Assembly: GCF_025061645.1 (NCBI RefSeq)
Contig: NZ_JANYMP010000001.1
Location: 261,591 to 325,590 of the forward strand
Direction: 5' to 3'
Length of the DNA: 64,000 nucleotides
From: Umezawaea endophytica
GTDB taxonomy: Bacteria; Actinomycetota; Actinomycetes; Mycobacteriales; Pseudonocardiaceae
Position numbers and translations under genes: made by a program. Positions 1-9,159 of this stretch are shown here, in pieces. The notes beneath the pieces are model-generated. The model was not told the origin of the DNA and ran no database searches. It saw only the letters and a list, made by a program, of their open reading frames with translations. Numbering within the stretch: position 1 is the stretch's first letter; every line of letters starts with the position of its first letter.

Positions 1-34
1 GTCGGCGCTTCCCGGCCGACCACGACCGCCGGGG

Positions 35-1345
35 TCACCCCTGCTCCACCTCGTCCTCGTCCTCGTCCGCCTTCGCCTTCGCGGCACGGCGCAGCCGCAC
101 CGACGTGATCGCGTGCCGCTCGGCGCCGAGCACCTCGACGCTCCAGCCCGAGACCTCGACCCGGTCCCCCGGCTCCTCGGGGATCCGCCCCAGCAGGACC
201 AGCACGAGGCCCGCGATGGTGGTGTAGTCGCCGTCCGGCGCCTCGGGCAGTTCCACGCCGATGTCGACCAGGTCGTGGATCGGGAACGTGCCCGCCAGCA
301 CCATCGACCCGTCCGGGTCCGTGCGGACCGCCATGACGTCGCGGTCCGTCTCGTCGTAGATCTCGCCGACGACCTCCTCCAAGAGGTCCTCCAGCGTCAC
401 GATGCCCTCGACCGCGCCGTGCTCGTCCAGCACCAGCGCGAACTGCTCGTGCTCGGCCTTGAAGCGGCGCAGCGCGTCGGCGACCCGCAGCGAGTCCGGC
501 AGCACCACGGCCTCGCGAGCGCGGTCCACCAGCACGCCTTCGTCGACCAGCAGGTCGCGCAGGTGGACCACGCCGACCACGTCGTCCAGGTGCCCGTCCC
601 GCGCCACGGGCGCACGGGAGAAGCCGGACGCGGCCAGTTCGGACCGCGCCTGCGCGACGCTCAGCTCCGCGTCCAGGGTGAAAACGGCCCGGCGTGACAC
701 CAGCACCTCCTTCAGCCTGCGCTCGTGGATCTCCAGCGCGCCGTTGATGATCATGCGCTGCTCCGCGTTGAGCCCCCGCTGGCTCGCGACCAGCTCCCGC
801 AGCTCCTCGGGGGTCAGGTCCTCGCTGTCCGCGTCCGGGTTGCCGCCGAACAGCCGCACGACCACGTTGGTCGCGGTGCTCAGCGTCCACACCACCGGGC
901 GCGAGATCGTCGACAGGAAGTCCAGGGGCCGCACCACGAGCAGCGCCCACCTCAGCGCGTACTGCATCGCCAGCCGCTTGGGCGCCAGTTCGCCGAACAC
1001 CAGGGTCACGAACGTCAGCACGATCGTCACCAGCGCCACGGCGACGGCGTTCGCCCCGCCGCCGAGGAACCCGAACAGCGGCACCAGCGGTTGTGCCAGC
1101 GACACCGCCGCGGTCGCCGACGCGAGGAACCCGGCCAGCGTGATGCCGATCTGGATGGTCGCTAGGAACCGGTTCGGGTCGCGGGCCAGCCGCACCAGCG
1201 TGCGCGCGCTCCGCCCGCCCTCCCGCTCCAGCGCCCGCAACTGCCCCTCGCGCAACGAGATCAACGCCATCTCGCTGCCCGCGAACACCGCGTTGATCAG
1301 CACCAGCACCGCGACCAGCACGATGTCGAAGCCGTATTCACCCAC
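35..1345 (-). CDS. CNNM/CorC-type (DUF21 + CBS pair) membrane protein
   Basis: A 436-residue protein of the CNNM/HlyC-CorC family, which is linked to Mg2+/Co2+ efflux; the substrate here cannot be told. The order is a DUF21 membrane domain (about residues 1-190, three to four hydrophobic segments, with the family-like N-AVFAGSE-MAL stretch near residue 20), a CBS pair (about 205-330) and a C-terminal CorC_HlyC domain (about 345-425). I prefer the GTG at 1345 to the ATG at 1372: a GGGG-rich stretch sits just upstream of it, and family members begin right before the first membrane helix. The acidic C-terminal tail (EDEDEVEQG) is low complexity. It reads toward the left window edge and no partner gene is visible. 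Confidence 0.85.
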   Translation of the reverse strand: MGEYGFDIVLVAVLVLINAVFAGSEMALISLREGQLRALEREGGRSARTLVRLARDPNRFLATIQIGITLAGFLASATAAVSLAQPLVPLFGFLGGGANAVAVALVTIVLTFVTLVFGELAPKRLAMQYALRWALLVVRPLDFLSTISRPVVWTLSTATNVVVRLFGGNPDADSEDLTPEELRELVASQRGLNAEQRMIINGALEIHERRLKEVLVSRRAVFTLDAELSVAQARSELAASGFSRAPVARDGHLDDVVGVVHLRDLLVDEGVLVDRAREAVVLPDSLRVADALRRFKAEHEQFALVLDEHGAVEGIVTLEDLLEEVVGEIYDETDRDVMAVRTDPDGSMVLAGTFPIHDLVDIGVELPEAPDGDYTTIAGLVLVLLGRIPEEPGDRVEVSGWSVEVLGAERHAITSVRLRRAAKAKADEDEDEVEQG

Positions 1346-1419
1346 TTGATCCCCACCCCGACTCCGGTACATCCGTCCGGGTGATTGGACCGCACCTGAC
1401 GATCACCCGCGACACCGCC

Positions 1420-2382
1420 CTAGTCCCGCGCCGCGGCGGCGTAGCGGCGGGCCAGGTGGGCGAAGGCGTCCTTCAGCTCGGGCGGCCCGACGACCTCGAT
1501 GTCGGCGTCGAACCGGCCGACGGCCGCGGCCAAGCCCGCCCACGACCACGAGGTGAGGACCAGGCGGCAGCGGTCCGGGCCGAGCGCCTCGACGAGCCCG
1601 TCGCCGACGTACGGGGACACGGCCCGAGCGGGGAGGTCGAGGATCACCTCCCCGCGGCACGGCAGGCCGCCCTCGCCCTGGAACCTGCCGACCACGAACG
1701 CGGCCACGTCCCCGCCCGGCAGGTCGCGTGGTGTGAAGCGCGGCCCGGTGGGCGTGCGCGGGGTGATCCGGTCAGCGCGGAAGGTGCGCCAGTCGTCGCG
1801 GTCGAGGTCCCAGGCCACGAGGTACCAGCGCCCGCTCCAGGTGACGAGGTGGTGGGGCTCCGCCCGGCGCGGCGGCGTGTCCGCGTCGGCGCCGGGCGAG
1901 GTGTAGTCGAAGCGCAGGACCTCGCGGGCGTGGACGGCGGCGCCGAGCGCCACGAGCACGGCGGTGTCCACCTGCGGGGTCGGTCGGACCGCGGGCCGTT
2001 CGACCGCGGTGACCTGGAAGGTGTCGATGCGGCGGCGCAGCCGTGCGGGCATCACCTGCCGGACGGTGTTCAGCGCGCGCACGGCGGCCTCCTCGATGCC
2101 CGCGCCCGCGGTGATGGAGATCTGGAGCGCGACGGCGAGCGCCACGGCCTGCTCGTCGTCGAACAGCAGCGGCGGCAGTTCGGCGCCCGCGTCGAGCCGG
2201 TAGCCCCCTTCGGGGCCCTTGAAGGCCGCGATCGGGTAACCCAGCTCGCGCAGGCGGTCGACGTCGCGGCGCACGGTGCGCGAGCTGATGTCCAACCGTT
2301 CGGCCAGCAGCGCCCCCGGCCAGTCCCGCCGTGACTGGAGCAGCGAGAGCAGCGACAGCAGCCGTGCCGAAGTTTTCTGCAT
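1420..2382 (-). CDS. WYL-domain transcriptional regulator (YafY type)
   Basis: About 320 residues. An N-terminal HTH_11 winged helix (about 1-60, with recognition-helix-like ISSRTVRRDVDRLRELG) is followed by a WYL ligand-sensing domain (about 130-220, containing GRWYLVAWDLDR) and a C-terminal WCX region. The start is taken at the ATG leading into QKTSARLL; an in-frame start 30 bases upstream would overlap the promoter side of the divergent DinB gene. YafY-type WYL regulators often control the gene next to them, so the DinB-family gene about 100 bases away on the other strand is the likely target. That link is inference from gene order. Confidence 0.85.
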   Translation of the reverse strand: MQKTSARLLSLLSLLQSRRDWPGALLAERLDISSRTVRRDVDRLRELGYPIAAFKGPEGGYRLDAGAELPPLLFDDEQAVALAVALQISITAGAGIEEAAVRALNTVRQVMPARLRRRIDTFQVTAVERPAVRPTPQVDTAVLVALGAAVHAREVLRFDYTSPGADADTPPRRAEPHHLVTWSGRWYLVAWDLDRDDWRTFRADRITPRTPTGPRFTPRDLPGGDVAAFVVGRFQGEGGLPCRGEVILDLPARAVSPYVGDGLVEALGPDRCRLVLTSWSWAGLAAAVGRFDADIEVVGPPELKDAFAHLARRYAAAARD

Positions 2383-2483
2383 GAATCGATGGTGCCATGG
2401 AGAAGCGGCCACACCCTGTCCTCTTCCCCTGCGACTGTTGTGCCGTGCCCGACACCGAGGACGACCGGAAGGACCCGATCACC

Positions 2484-3062
2484 GTGACCGCCACGACCAC
2501 CTCCACCCCGACGCTCGACGCCGAGCGGACCGAGCTGCTCGCCGCCCTGTCAGCCGCGCGATCCGCGCTGGTCAGGACCACGCAGGGGCTGACTGACGAG
2601 CAGGTCGGCGAACGCCCGACGGTCAGCGACCTCTGCCTGGGCGGCCTGGTCAAGCACGTCGCGTCCATCGAGGAGGGGTGGCTGCGCTTCGCGGTCGAGG
2701 GACCGTCCGCGATGAGCTACGACCTGCCGGAGGGCGTCACCTGGGCGGAGTTCGCCGCCGGGACCGCCCGCGAGTTCCCGAAGTGGGCGATCGACCACCA
2801 GAACGAGTTCCGGATGCAGCCCGGCGACACGCTGGCCGGGATCCTCGCGCGCTACGAGGAGGTCGCCGCCCGCAGCGCGGAGGTCGTCGCCTCGATCCCC
2901 GACCTGTCCGCGACCCACCCGCTGCCGGAAGCCCCGTGGAACGAGCCGGGAGCCGTGCGCAGCGTGCGCGGGGTGCTGGCGCACCTCATCTCCGAGACCG
3001 CGCAGCACGCCGGGCACGCCGACATCCTGCGCGAGGCGCTCGACGGTCGTAAGTCCAGTTGA
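2484..3062 (+). CDS. DinB/DUF664-family protein (putative thiol-dependent enzyme)
   Basis: A four-helix-bundle DinB-family protein of about 192 residues. The conserved metal-binding histidines are visible: one in LVKHVASIEEGW and two in the C-terminal QHAGHADILRE. Actinomycete members include mycothiol-dependent S-transferases and maleylpyruvate isomerases, but the reaction here is unknown. I chose the GTG at 2484 because GGAAGGA lies 9 bases upstream; in-frame starts at 2397 and 2445 have no such site and would run into the divergent WYL gene. The WYL regulator next door probably controls it. Confidence 0.75.
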   Translation: MTATTTSTPTLDAERTELLAALSAARSALVRTTQGLTDEQVGERPTVSDLCLGGLVKHVASIEEGWLRFAVEGPSAMSYDLPEGVTWAEFAAGTAREFPKWAIDHQNEFRMQPGDTLAGILARYEEVAARSAEVVASIPDLSATHPLPEAPWNEPGAVRSVRGVLAHLISETAQHAGHADILREALDGRKSS

Positions 3063-3123
3063 TCCCCCGCCGGGCGGCGACCGCTCGCCGCCCGGCACCC
3101 CCACACCCCTTTCGGAGATGACG

Positions 3124-3537
3124 ATGTTCGACGTTCTCGGCGATGTGAACTGGATCGGCGTCCTGGTCGCCTTCCTGGCCCTGTCCGCGCTGGGCGGCCT
3201 GTGGTTCGCCGTGCTGTTCGGCAAGTTGTACAACGCCTCGCTGGGGCGGGACGCGGCGGCGAAACCCGTGGCGTCACCCCTGTTCTTCGCCGGGCCGCCG
3301 CTGGTGGCACTGGTGGTCAGCACGACCAGCGCGTTCCTGATGGCCGTGCTGAAGATCGACTCCTTCCCGGACGCGCTGCTGTTCGGCCTGGTCGTCGGCG
3401 TCGGGTACCTGGCGGCCAACACGGTCATGATCGCGATCAACCCCAACTTCCCGCGCCCGCTGCTGTACGCGCTGATCTCGGGGTCGTACAACCTCGTCGG
3501 CAGCCTGCTGACCGCGGGCCTCCTGGTCGCGATCTAG
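3124..3537 (+). CDS. DUF1761 family membrane protein
   Basis: A small integral membrane protein (about 137 residues) with four hydrophobic helices separated by short loops, typical of DUF1761. Family function is unknown. Two ATG codons lie six bases apart; GGAG directly abuts the first, so the second (3124, spacing six) is the better start. It follows the DinB gene by about 60 bases on the same strand and precedes the aldo/keto reductase by about 45, so the three could be one transcript. Confidence 0.7.
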   Translation: MFDVLGDVNWIGVLVAFLALSALGGLWFAVLFGKLYNASLGRDAAAKPVASPLFFAGPPLVALVVSTTSAFLMAVLKIDSFPDALLFGLVVGVGYLAANTVMIAINPNFPRPLLYALISGSYNLVGSLLTAGLLVAI

Positions 3538-3582
3538 CCGCCCCATCCCGCACACCCCACCGAACCAGGGAAAGATGACACC

Positions 3583-4614
3583 GTGAAGACGCGCGAACTG
3601 GGGCGGACCGGTATCCGGGTCAGCCCGTACTGCCTGGGCACCATGATGTTCGGCCAGGCGGGCAACCCCGACGCCGACGAGTGCGCCCGGATCGTCCACA
3701 GGGCACTGGACGCGGGGATCAACTTCGTCGACACCGCAGACGTGTACTCCGGCAGCGAGTCGGAGGTGATCCTCGGCAAGGCGCTCAAGGGCAGGCGCGA
3801 CGACGTCGTGCTGGCCACCAAGGTCAACGGCTCGATGGGCGCCGACCCCAACCGGGGCGGCAGCTCGCGGCGGTGGATCGTCACCGAGGTCGAGCACTCG
3901 TTGCGGCGACTGGGAACCGACCACATCGACCTCTACCAGGTCCACCACCCGGACCCGCTGACCGACGTCGAGGAGACGCTGTCCGCGCTGACGGACCTGG
4001 TGCGCGACGGCAAAGTGCGAGCCATCGGCTCGTCGAACTTCCTCGCGTCGGAGATCGTGGAGGCGCAGTGGGTCGCCGAAAGGCGTGGCCTGCACCGCTT
4101 CCGCACCGAGCAGCCCACGTACTCCGTCCTCAACCGCGCCGTCGAGCACGAGGTCCTGCCCACGTGCCAGAGGTACGGCATGGGCGTGCTCGTGTGGAGC
4201 CCGCTGGCGTCGGGGATGCTGACCGGCCGCTACCGCAAGGGCATGGCCAGGCCGGACAACGCGCGGATGCACTGGGTGTCGCGGCACCTGACCGACGAGC
4301 GCAAGCTCGACGCCGTCGAACAGCTCATCCCGGTGGCCGCGGAGGCGGGCCTGTCGCTGACCCACCTGGCGATGGCGTTCGCCGTCGCCCACCCCGGCAT
4401 CACCTCCGCCATCATCGGTCCTCGCACGCTGGACCACCTGGAGGACCTACTGGCGGGCGCCGCGACCGTGCTGGACGACGCCGTCCTCGACCGGATCGAC
4501 CGGATCGTGCCGCCGGGGACGGACCTCGGCCCGATCGACGTGGCCTACGTCCCGCCCGCCATCGCCCGCACGGCGCTGCGCAGGCGTCCGGCCGACGAGC
4601 GGGCCGCGGCGTGA
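3583..4614 (+). CDS. Aldo/keto reductase
   Basis: 343 residues, the usual length for a TIM-barrel NADPH-dependent aldo/keto reductase. The catalytic tetrad is intact: Asp50 and Tyr55 (in DTADVYSG), Lys80 (LATKVNG) and His121 (YQVHHPDP). The C-terminal cofactor region with the IIGPRTLDHLEDLL pattern is present. The GTG start has a GGGAAAGA upstream. Its stop overlaps the GTG of the next gene by four bases, implying translational coupling. The natural substrate is unknown; many such proteins reduce small aldehydes or ketones. Confidence 0.88.
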   Translation: MKTRELGRTGIRVSPYCLGTMMFGQAGNPDADECARIVHRALDAGINFVDTADVYSGSESEVILGKALKGRRDDVVLATKVNGSMGADPNRGGSSRRWIVTEVEHSLRRLGTDHIDLYQVHHPDPLTDVEETLSALTDLVRDGKVRAIGSSNFLASEIVEAQWVAERRGLHRFRTEQPTYSVLNRAVEHEVLPTCQRYGMGVLVWSPLASGMLTGRYRKGMARPDNARMHWVSRHLTDERKLDAVEQLIPVAAEAGLSLTHLAMAFAVAHPGITSAIIGPRTLDHLEDLLAGAATVLDDAVLDRIDRIVPPGTDLGPIDVAYVPPAIARTALRRRPADERAAA

Positions 4615-5708
4615 CCGTCCTCGACACCCGTGCGCTCAACCGCGCCACGCTGGCCAGGCAGTTGCTGCTCGACCGGGCCGACCTGCCCGCGGTCGACGCG
4701 GTCGAGCACCTCTGCGGCCTCCAGGCGCAGGAGCCGCAGGAACCGTTCGTCGGGCTCTGGTCGCGGCTGCGGGCCTTCACCCCGGCCGCGCTCTCGGACC
4801 TGGTGACCGGGCGGCGGGTCGTGCGCACGCACCTCATGCGCCGCACCGTCCACCTGCTCGCGGCCGAGGACGTGCTCGCGTGGCGGGCGCGGCACGACGC
4901 CATGCTGCGGCAACGGGTGCTCGGGGTGTACCGCGGCGAGTTGGCCGGGGTCGACCTGGACCAGCTCGCCGCGGCGGCCCGCGACCTGATGGCCGACGAC
5001 GAGCCCCGCGCGATGGCCGAGATCGCACGGGCGCTGGCCGACCGCTGGCCGGCGCCGGGCCCGCGCGCACTGGGCGAGATGGTGGTCGCCGCCCTCGTCC
5101 CGATGGCCCAGCTACCGCCCCGCGGCCTGTGGCGCACCAGGGCGGGCGTCCGCAACCTCCCGCTGACCTCGTGGCTGGGCCAGGACATCGCCGCTCTGCC
5201 GGACGACGCCGCCGACCCGGTCGGCCAGACCCTGCTGCGCCGCTACCTGGCCGCGTTCGGCCCCGCCGCCACGGCCGACCTGCGCGCGTGGAGCGGCCTG
5301 GCAGGCCTCCCCGCCGCCGTGACCGCCCTGCGCGACGACCTGGTCTCCTTCCGCGACGACCGTGGCCGCGAACTCCTCGACCTGCCAGACGCCCCCCGCC
5401 CCGACCCGTCCACCCCCGCGCCGGTCCGGTTCCTCCCGGCGTTCGACAACGCGATCCTCGGCTACCACGACCGGAGCCGGATCATCGACGACGAACACCG
5501 CGGCCTGTCGGTGGCGGGCGAACGCGTGGTGCTGCTCGACGGGCGCGTCTCGGCGACGTGGAAGGTCACGGCGGACACCGTCTCGGTGACCCCGCTGCGG
5601 ACGTTCTCGCGAGCCGAGCGGGCTGCGGTGGTGGAGGAGGGGGAAAGCGTGGCGACGTTCCTGTCGGACGGGGAGAGCAGCCGGGCGTCGGTGGGCGAGG
5701 TTCCTTGA
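4611..5708 (+). CDS. Winged-helix DNA-binding protein, AlkZ/YcaQ-like
   Basis: About 365 residues of the HTH_42 family that contains the DNA glycosylase AlkZ. Near residue 40 is the LQAQEPQEP segment, corresponding to the QxQ/QxD catalytic motif of AlkZ-like glycosylases, and further on the conserved RTHLMRRTVHLL and FLPAFDNAILGYHDRSRII blocks. Known relatives unhook or excise alkylated bases; the QAQ form belongs to a less studied actinomycete subgroup, so glycosylase activity is an inference. The GTG start overlaps the stop of the aldo/keto reductase (GTGA). Its stop faces the large ATPase gene only six bases away. Confidence 0.75.
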   Translation: MTVLDTRALNRATLARQLLLDRADLPAVDAVEHLCGLQAQEPQEPFVGLWSRLRAFTPAALSDLVTGRRVVRTHLMRRTVHLLAAEDVLAWRARHDAMLRQRVLGVYRGELAGVDLDQLAAAARDLMADDEPRAMAEIARALADRWPAPGPRALGEMVVAALVPMAQLPPRGLWRTRAGVRNLPLTSWLGQDIAALPDDAADPVGQTLLRRYLAAFGPAATADLRAWSGLAGLPAAVTALRDDLVSFRDDRGRELLDLPDAPRPDPSTPAPVRFLPAFDNAILGYHDRSRIIDDEHRGLSVAGERVVLLDGRVSATWKVTADTVSVTPLRTFSRAERAAVVEEGESVATFLSDGESSRASVGEVP

Positions 5709-5714
5709 CGAGGG

Positions 5715-8700
5715 TCACGCCTGTTCGCCGAGCAGACCGTCGCAGACCGCGAGCACGACTTCCGGTTCGATCCGGGCGAGGACGTCGAGCGTCGCGGTCC
5801 ACCTGCGCAGGCGCAGCACGGAGGCGATGAGGGCGCGTGCCTCGGTGTCGTCGCTCCGAGACGCGATGGAGACCAGGGCACGGGCCTTCAAGTCCGGGTC
5901 GCCGATGGTGTCGGCCAACGGCCGAGCCTTCTCCACGTCGTCGGCCACCACGGACACCAGCTCGGCGACGGCTCGGTCGCGCCACCGGGGCACCGCGATC
6001 GACTTGGCCAGGGATTCTGCCTTCGTGATGTCACCGGAGGCGGCCACCGCCGTCACGGTCTCGCTCATCGCCGCGGCCCGCTGGGCGGTGAAGGCGATCG
6101 TCGAAGCGAGGGCTTCCGCCGCCACCGAGAGCCGCGACGCCGCGTCGCGATTCCCGTTGGCCGCCTCCACGACGGCCAATTCCGTCAGTGCCCTGGTCCG
6201 CCAACGCGGGTCGGCGATCCCGTCCGCCATGGCGGTGGCCCACGCCGCGTCCCCGCCGTGGGCCACCGCGCTCGCCACGGCGATCACTGCCAGCGCCCGG
6301 AGATCGGCGTCGGCGATCGTCGCGGCGACCACTCCTGCCCGGTCGACGTCACCCCTGCGCGCCACTGCGACCGTGACGTCGAGCAACGCCTGTGCCCGCA
6401 GGCGTTCGTAACCGATGGAGCGGGCCAGTGCTTCGGCCTGCTCGACGTCGCCGTGCTCGGCCAGACCTGCCGAGAGCCCGGCGCACACCTCCGCTCGCTC
6501 GCGCGTGAGCCTGATGGCGCGGACAGCGGTCAGCACCGCGCCGGCGGTCCGCCCGGCCAGCGCGCCGCCACCCACCGCGGCCCGGTGGACAGAGATCAGT
6601 GCTCGCCCTCGCCAGAACGGATCGGTGATCGCACGAGCGATCGCCTCCGCCCGGTCCAGCTCCTGCCTCGCGGACATCAGCGCGACCAACTCGGACGTCG
6701 CGTGGCCTCGCCTGCCGGTCACCTCAAGGGTGTCCGCCAGTTTCTCCGCACGGGTGAGGTCACCGGTCGCGACAACGGCCCTGAGCACGGCCATCACCAC
6801 GTCAGGCCGCTGCGCCAGAGGATGGCTGATGCGCGCCAGCCTTTCCGCTCCGGTCGCGAGGTCCTCCGCGCGCCGGGTGTCGCCCGTCTCCGCCACCGGT
6901 ATGACCAGATCGGTGAGCGACCGCGCTCGCCAGCGCGGGTTGTGGATGGTGGTGACGATCGCTTCGGCCTTGGCGATGTCACCGGTGCGGGCGACCGCTC
7001 TGACTATCCTCCCCAACGCCTCCCACCGCTCGACCCCGCGCGGGATCCTCTGGGCGAGCGCCAAGGCGTGGGACAGCTTGCCCGCGGTGATGGCGTCAGC
7101 CACCAGATCGGGTGACGGCTGCCGCCACCGCTTCCTCCTGTTGAGTTCGAGCGCCGGTGGTTCTCCCAAGACGGGCGGTTGCTCGATGGTGCGGGCGATC
7201 GATGCCGCTCCCACCTCGTCACCGGTCGACGCCACGGCCTCCACCACGGTCGTCAACGCCCGCGTCCGCTGGACCTGGTCCGGCAGCGACCAGGCCAGTG
7301 CTTCGGCCCTGGCGTGGTGCCCGAGCCGGGTCCACGCCTCCGGCAGCCCCGGCGGGATCAGGAAGTTCCGATCGCTCAACTCGGCCCGGTAGATCACCAG
7401 CCGGATCATCGAGGACAGATCCGGATCCTGACCGTCCACGGCGTCCTGCGCACCTGCGATCTCGATCAGCGCGGCGCTGTCGCCGCCGGTCAGGTCGAGC
7501 ATCCGCTCGTGGCGGGACCGGTCCAGCGCGCACCCCACCAGCCGCGAGGTCTCGCCGAGTTCGCGCAGCAACCAGAAGTACCCCCGCAGCAGGTACTCCG
7601 GAGTTCCGATCGGCCATCCCCGCTCCCGGTACCGATCGGCCCAGAGGTGCAACCGCTGCCGGTAGCCCGCCACCCGAGCCTCGCCGAGCATCCGGATCGC
7701 GTCCTGCTGGAGTTGCTCGTGGGCCAGCAGGTACACGCACGGCGCGCTGTCGGGTCCCCAGTGGACGGTCCGGCGGCTGAACGTCCGCCCGGACACCGCT
7801 CGTAGCTGTTCCTCGACCTCCCACGCCGGCCATCCGGTCAGGTCGGCGAGGTCTCGCCCGCTCAGGCCGCCACCCGCCGCGGCCACCACGCCCAGCAGGT
7901 CCCGTTCCGCGGGGGTGCCGCGCAGCAGGTGGTTGAGCTCCCGCTGAGCGTCCACCCGCACCACGTCCGCGTGCTCCGAGCGCTCCAAACGCCGGACCAC
8001 GCGCTTGTCCCGCAACGGATGCCGCTCGGGTACGTCAGCAGGGATGGGCGGATCGGGCCGCCCGGCCACCACGACGCGCAAGCCCCCGATCGGGCGGGCG
8101 GGCAGGAGCGCGGCGATGCTGTGCCCGTCCGGCCCGACGGTCACACCACGATCCTCGTCGAGGCCGTCCACGACGAGGACGAGCCGCTCACCGCGTTCCC
8201 GGCAGGTGGTCGCCGCCTGGGCCAGCAACCGGAGCAGGTGCGCGTCCCGCGTCGCGTCGGTGAGCAGTTCGGGCAACGGCTGCCCCAGGATTTCCGCCAC
8301 CTGTTCGAGGACTACCTCGGCGAACGCCGTTTTGTTGTTCTGACTGGACAACCGAGCGGTGACGAAGAAGGACACGACTCGGACACCGGGTGGCGGGTGC
8401 AGCACGAGCCACGACATCAGCGCGGACTTCCCGGCCCACGCGGACGCCTGCCACCACCTGTAGGACGCCCCGTGGTCGTCGCTCGCGCACCAGGCGGCCA
8501 ACTCGGCCAGTTCGTCGTCCCGGTCGTGCAGCACGTCCGGCGCCAGACGAGCGACCTGTTCCAGGTAGGCGGAGCGAACCGCGGGCCTTCGACGCGGCTC
8601 CTCCCCGTCTGGCGCGTGGACGTGGACGTCACCGTGGATGTCGCGAGCCTGCAAGACCGAACCGCCGGCGTCGATCGCGACGTTGCGCGTTCCCCCCGCT

Positions 8701-8993
8701 CCCCGGTCCGCGCACTCGTCGTGCAGCCGCCGCCAGTGTTGGAGGTCCGTCAGCGGGTCGGGAACGACGGCGGACGTTTCCTCGGCGTGGGCGAGGCACG
8801 CTCGGACGAAGGCCAAGACGGTCCGCCACGACGGCACCCGTGACGAGTCCTGCCTGCGCAGTTCGTAGAGGGTGCTCCTGGGCAACCGCTCGTCCCGTCC
8901 ACGAGCGAGACCGGCCAGCGTCGAAGCCGACGGACGGCCGACGGCGACATCCAGGTCCCGCAACGCGCGCCTCAACCGGCTTGACGAGGTCAT
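5715..8993 (-). CDS. NACHT/STAND-like ATPase with HTH-like N-terminus and helical-repeat C-terminus
   Basis: About 1092 residues. Parts in order: a helical, XRE-like N-terminal module (about 1-75); a short Gly-rich linker (about 104-126, NVAIDAGG then SVLQARDIHGD then VHVH) resembling amyloid-type signalling motifs; a P-loop NTPase with Walker A QASAWAGKSAL (about 182-192) and Walker B LVLVVDGLDED (about 271-281), followed by a VVAGRPDP strand; a winged-helix/arm region; then from about residue 590 an array of 31-35-residue helix-hairpin units with the recurring pattern GD-x3-AE-x-LA-x2-I-x2-P-x-WR-x-RAL. The layout is that of NLR-like STAND proteins: sensor repeats, switch ATPase, N-terminal effector or adaptor. 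I prefer the second ATG (8993) because GGGAG lies 10 bases upstream; the first ATG at 9002 is only one base from it. No partner effector gene is adjacent. Confidence 0.8.
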   Translation of the reverse strand: MTSSSRLRRALRDLDVAVGRPSASTLAGLARGRDERLPRSTLYELRRQDSSRVPSWRTVLAFVRACLAHAEETSAVVPDPLTDLQHWRRLHDECADRGAGGTRNVAIDAGGSVLQARDIHGDVHVHAPDGEEPRRRPAVRSAYLEQVARLAPDVLHDRDDELAELAAWCASDDHGASYRWWQASAWAGKSALMSWLVLHPPPGVRVVSFFVTARLSSQNNKTAFAEVVLEQVAEILGQPLPELLTDATRDAHLLRLLAQAATTCRERGERLVLVVDGLDEDRGVTVGPDGHSIAALLPARPIGGLRVVVAGRPDPPIPADVPERHPLRDKRVVRRLERSEHADVVRVDAQRELNHLLRGTPAERDLLGVVAAAGGGLSGRDLADLTGWPAWEVEEQLRAVSGRTFSRRTVHWGPDSAPCVYLLAHEQLQQDAIRMLGEARVAGYRQRLHLWADRYRERGWPIGTPEYLLRGYFWLLRELGETSRLVGCALDRSRHERMLDLTGGDSAALIEIAGAQDAVDGQDPDLSSMIRLVIYRAELSDRNFLIPPGLPEAWTRLGHHARAEALAWSLPDQVQRTRALTTVVEAVASTGDEVGAASIARTIEQPPVLGEPPALELNRRKRWRQPSPDLVADAITAGKLSHALALAQRIPRGVERWEALGRIVRAVARTGDIAKAEAIVTTIHNPRWRARSLTDLVIPVAETGDTRRAEDLATGAERLARISHPLAQRPDVVMAVLRAVVATGDLTRAEKLADTLEVTGRRGHATSELVALMSARQELDRAEAIARAITDPFWRGRALISVHRAAVGGGALAGRTAGAVLTAVRAIRLTRERAEVCAGLSAGLAEHGDVEQAEALARSIGYERLRAQALLDVTVAVARRGDVDRAGVVAATIADADLRALAVIAVASAVAHGGDAAWATAMADGIADPRWRTRALTELAVVEAANGNRDAASRLSVAAEALASTIAFTAQRAAAMSETVTAVAASGDITKAESLAKSIAVPRWRDRAVAELVSVVADDVEKARPLADTIGDPDLKARALVSIASRSDDTEARALIASVLRLRRWTATLDVLARIEPEVVLAVCDGLLGEQA

Positions 8994-9159
8994 CCACGCC
9001 ATTCTCCCACTTCAGGGCCTCCGAACGAGGCGACTCACCCCGGTGGAGCATCGCCGATCAGGACGTTCCACCAAATCCCGGCCGCACCACCACCTCGTAA
9101 CGCACCAGCTTCGCGGGCGATCCCCTGGGCAGGGAGCCGTGCCGCTCAGGGGGGACCTC

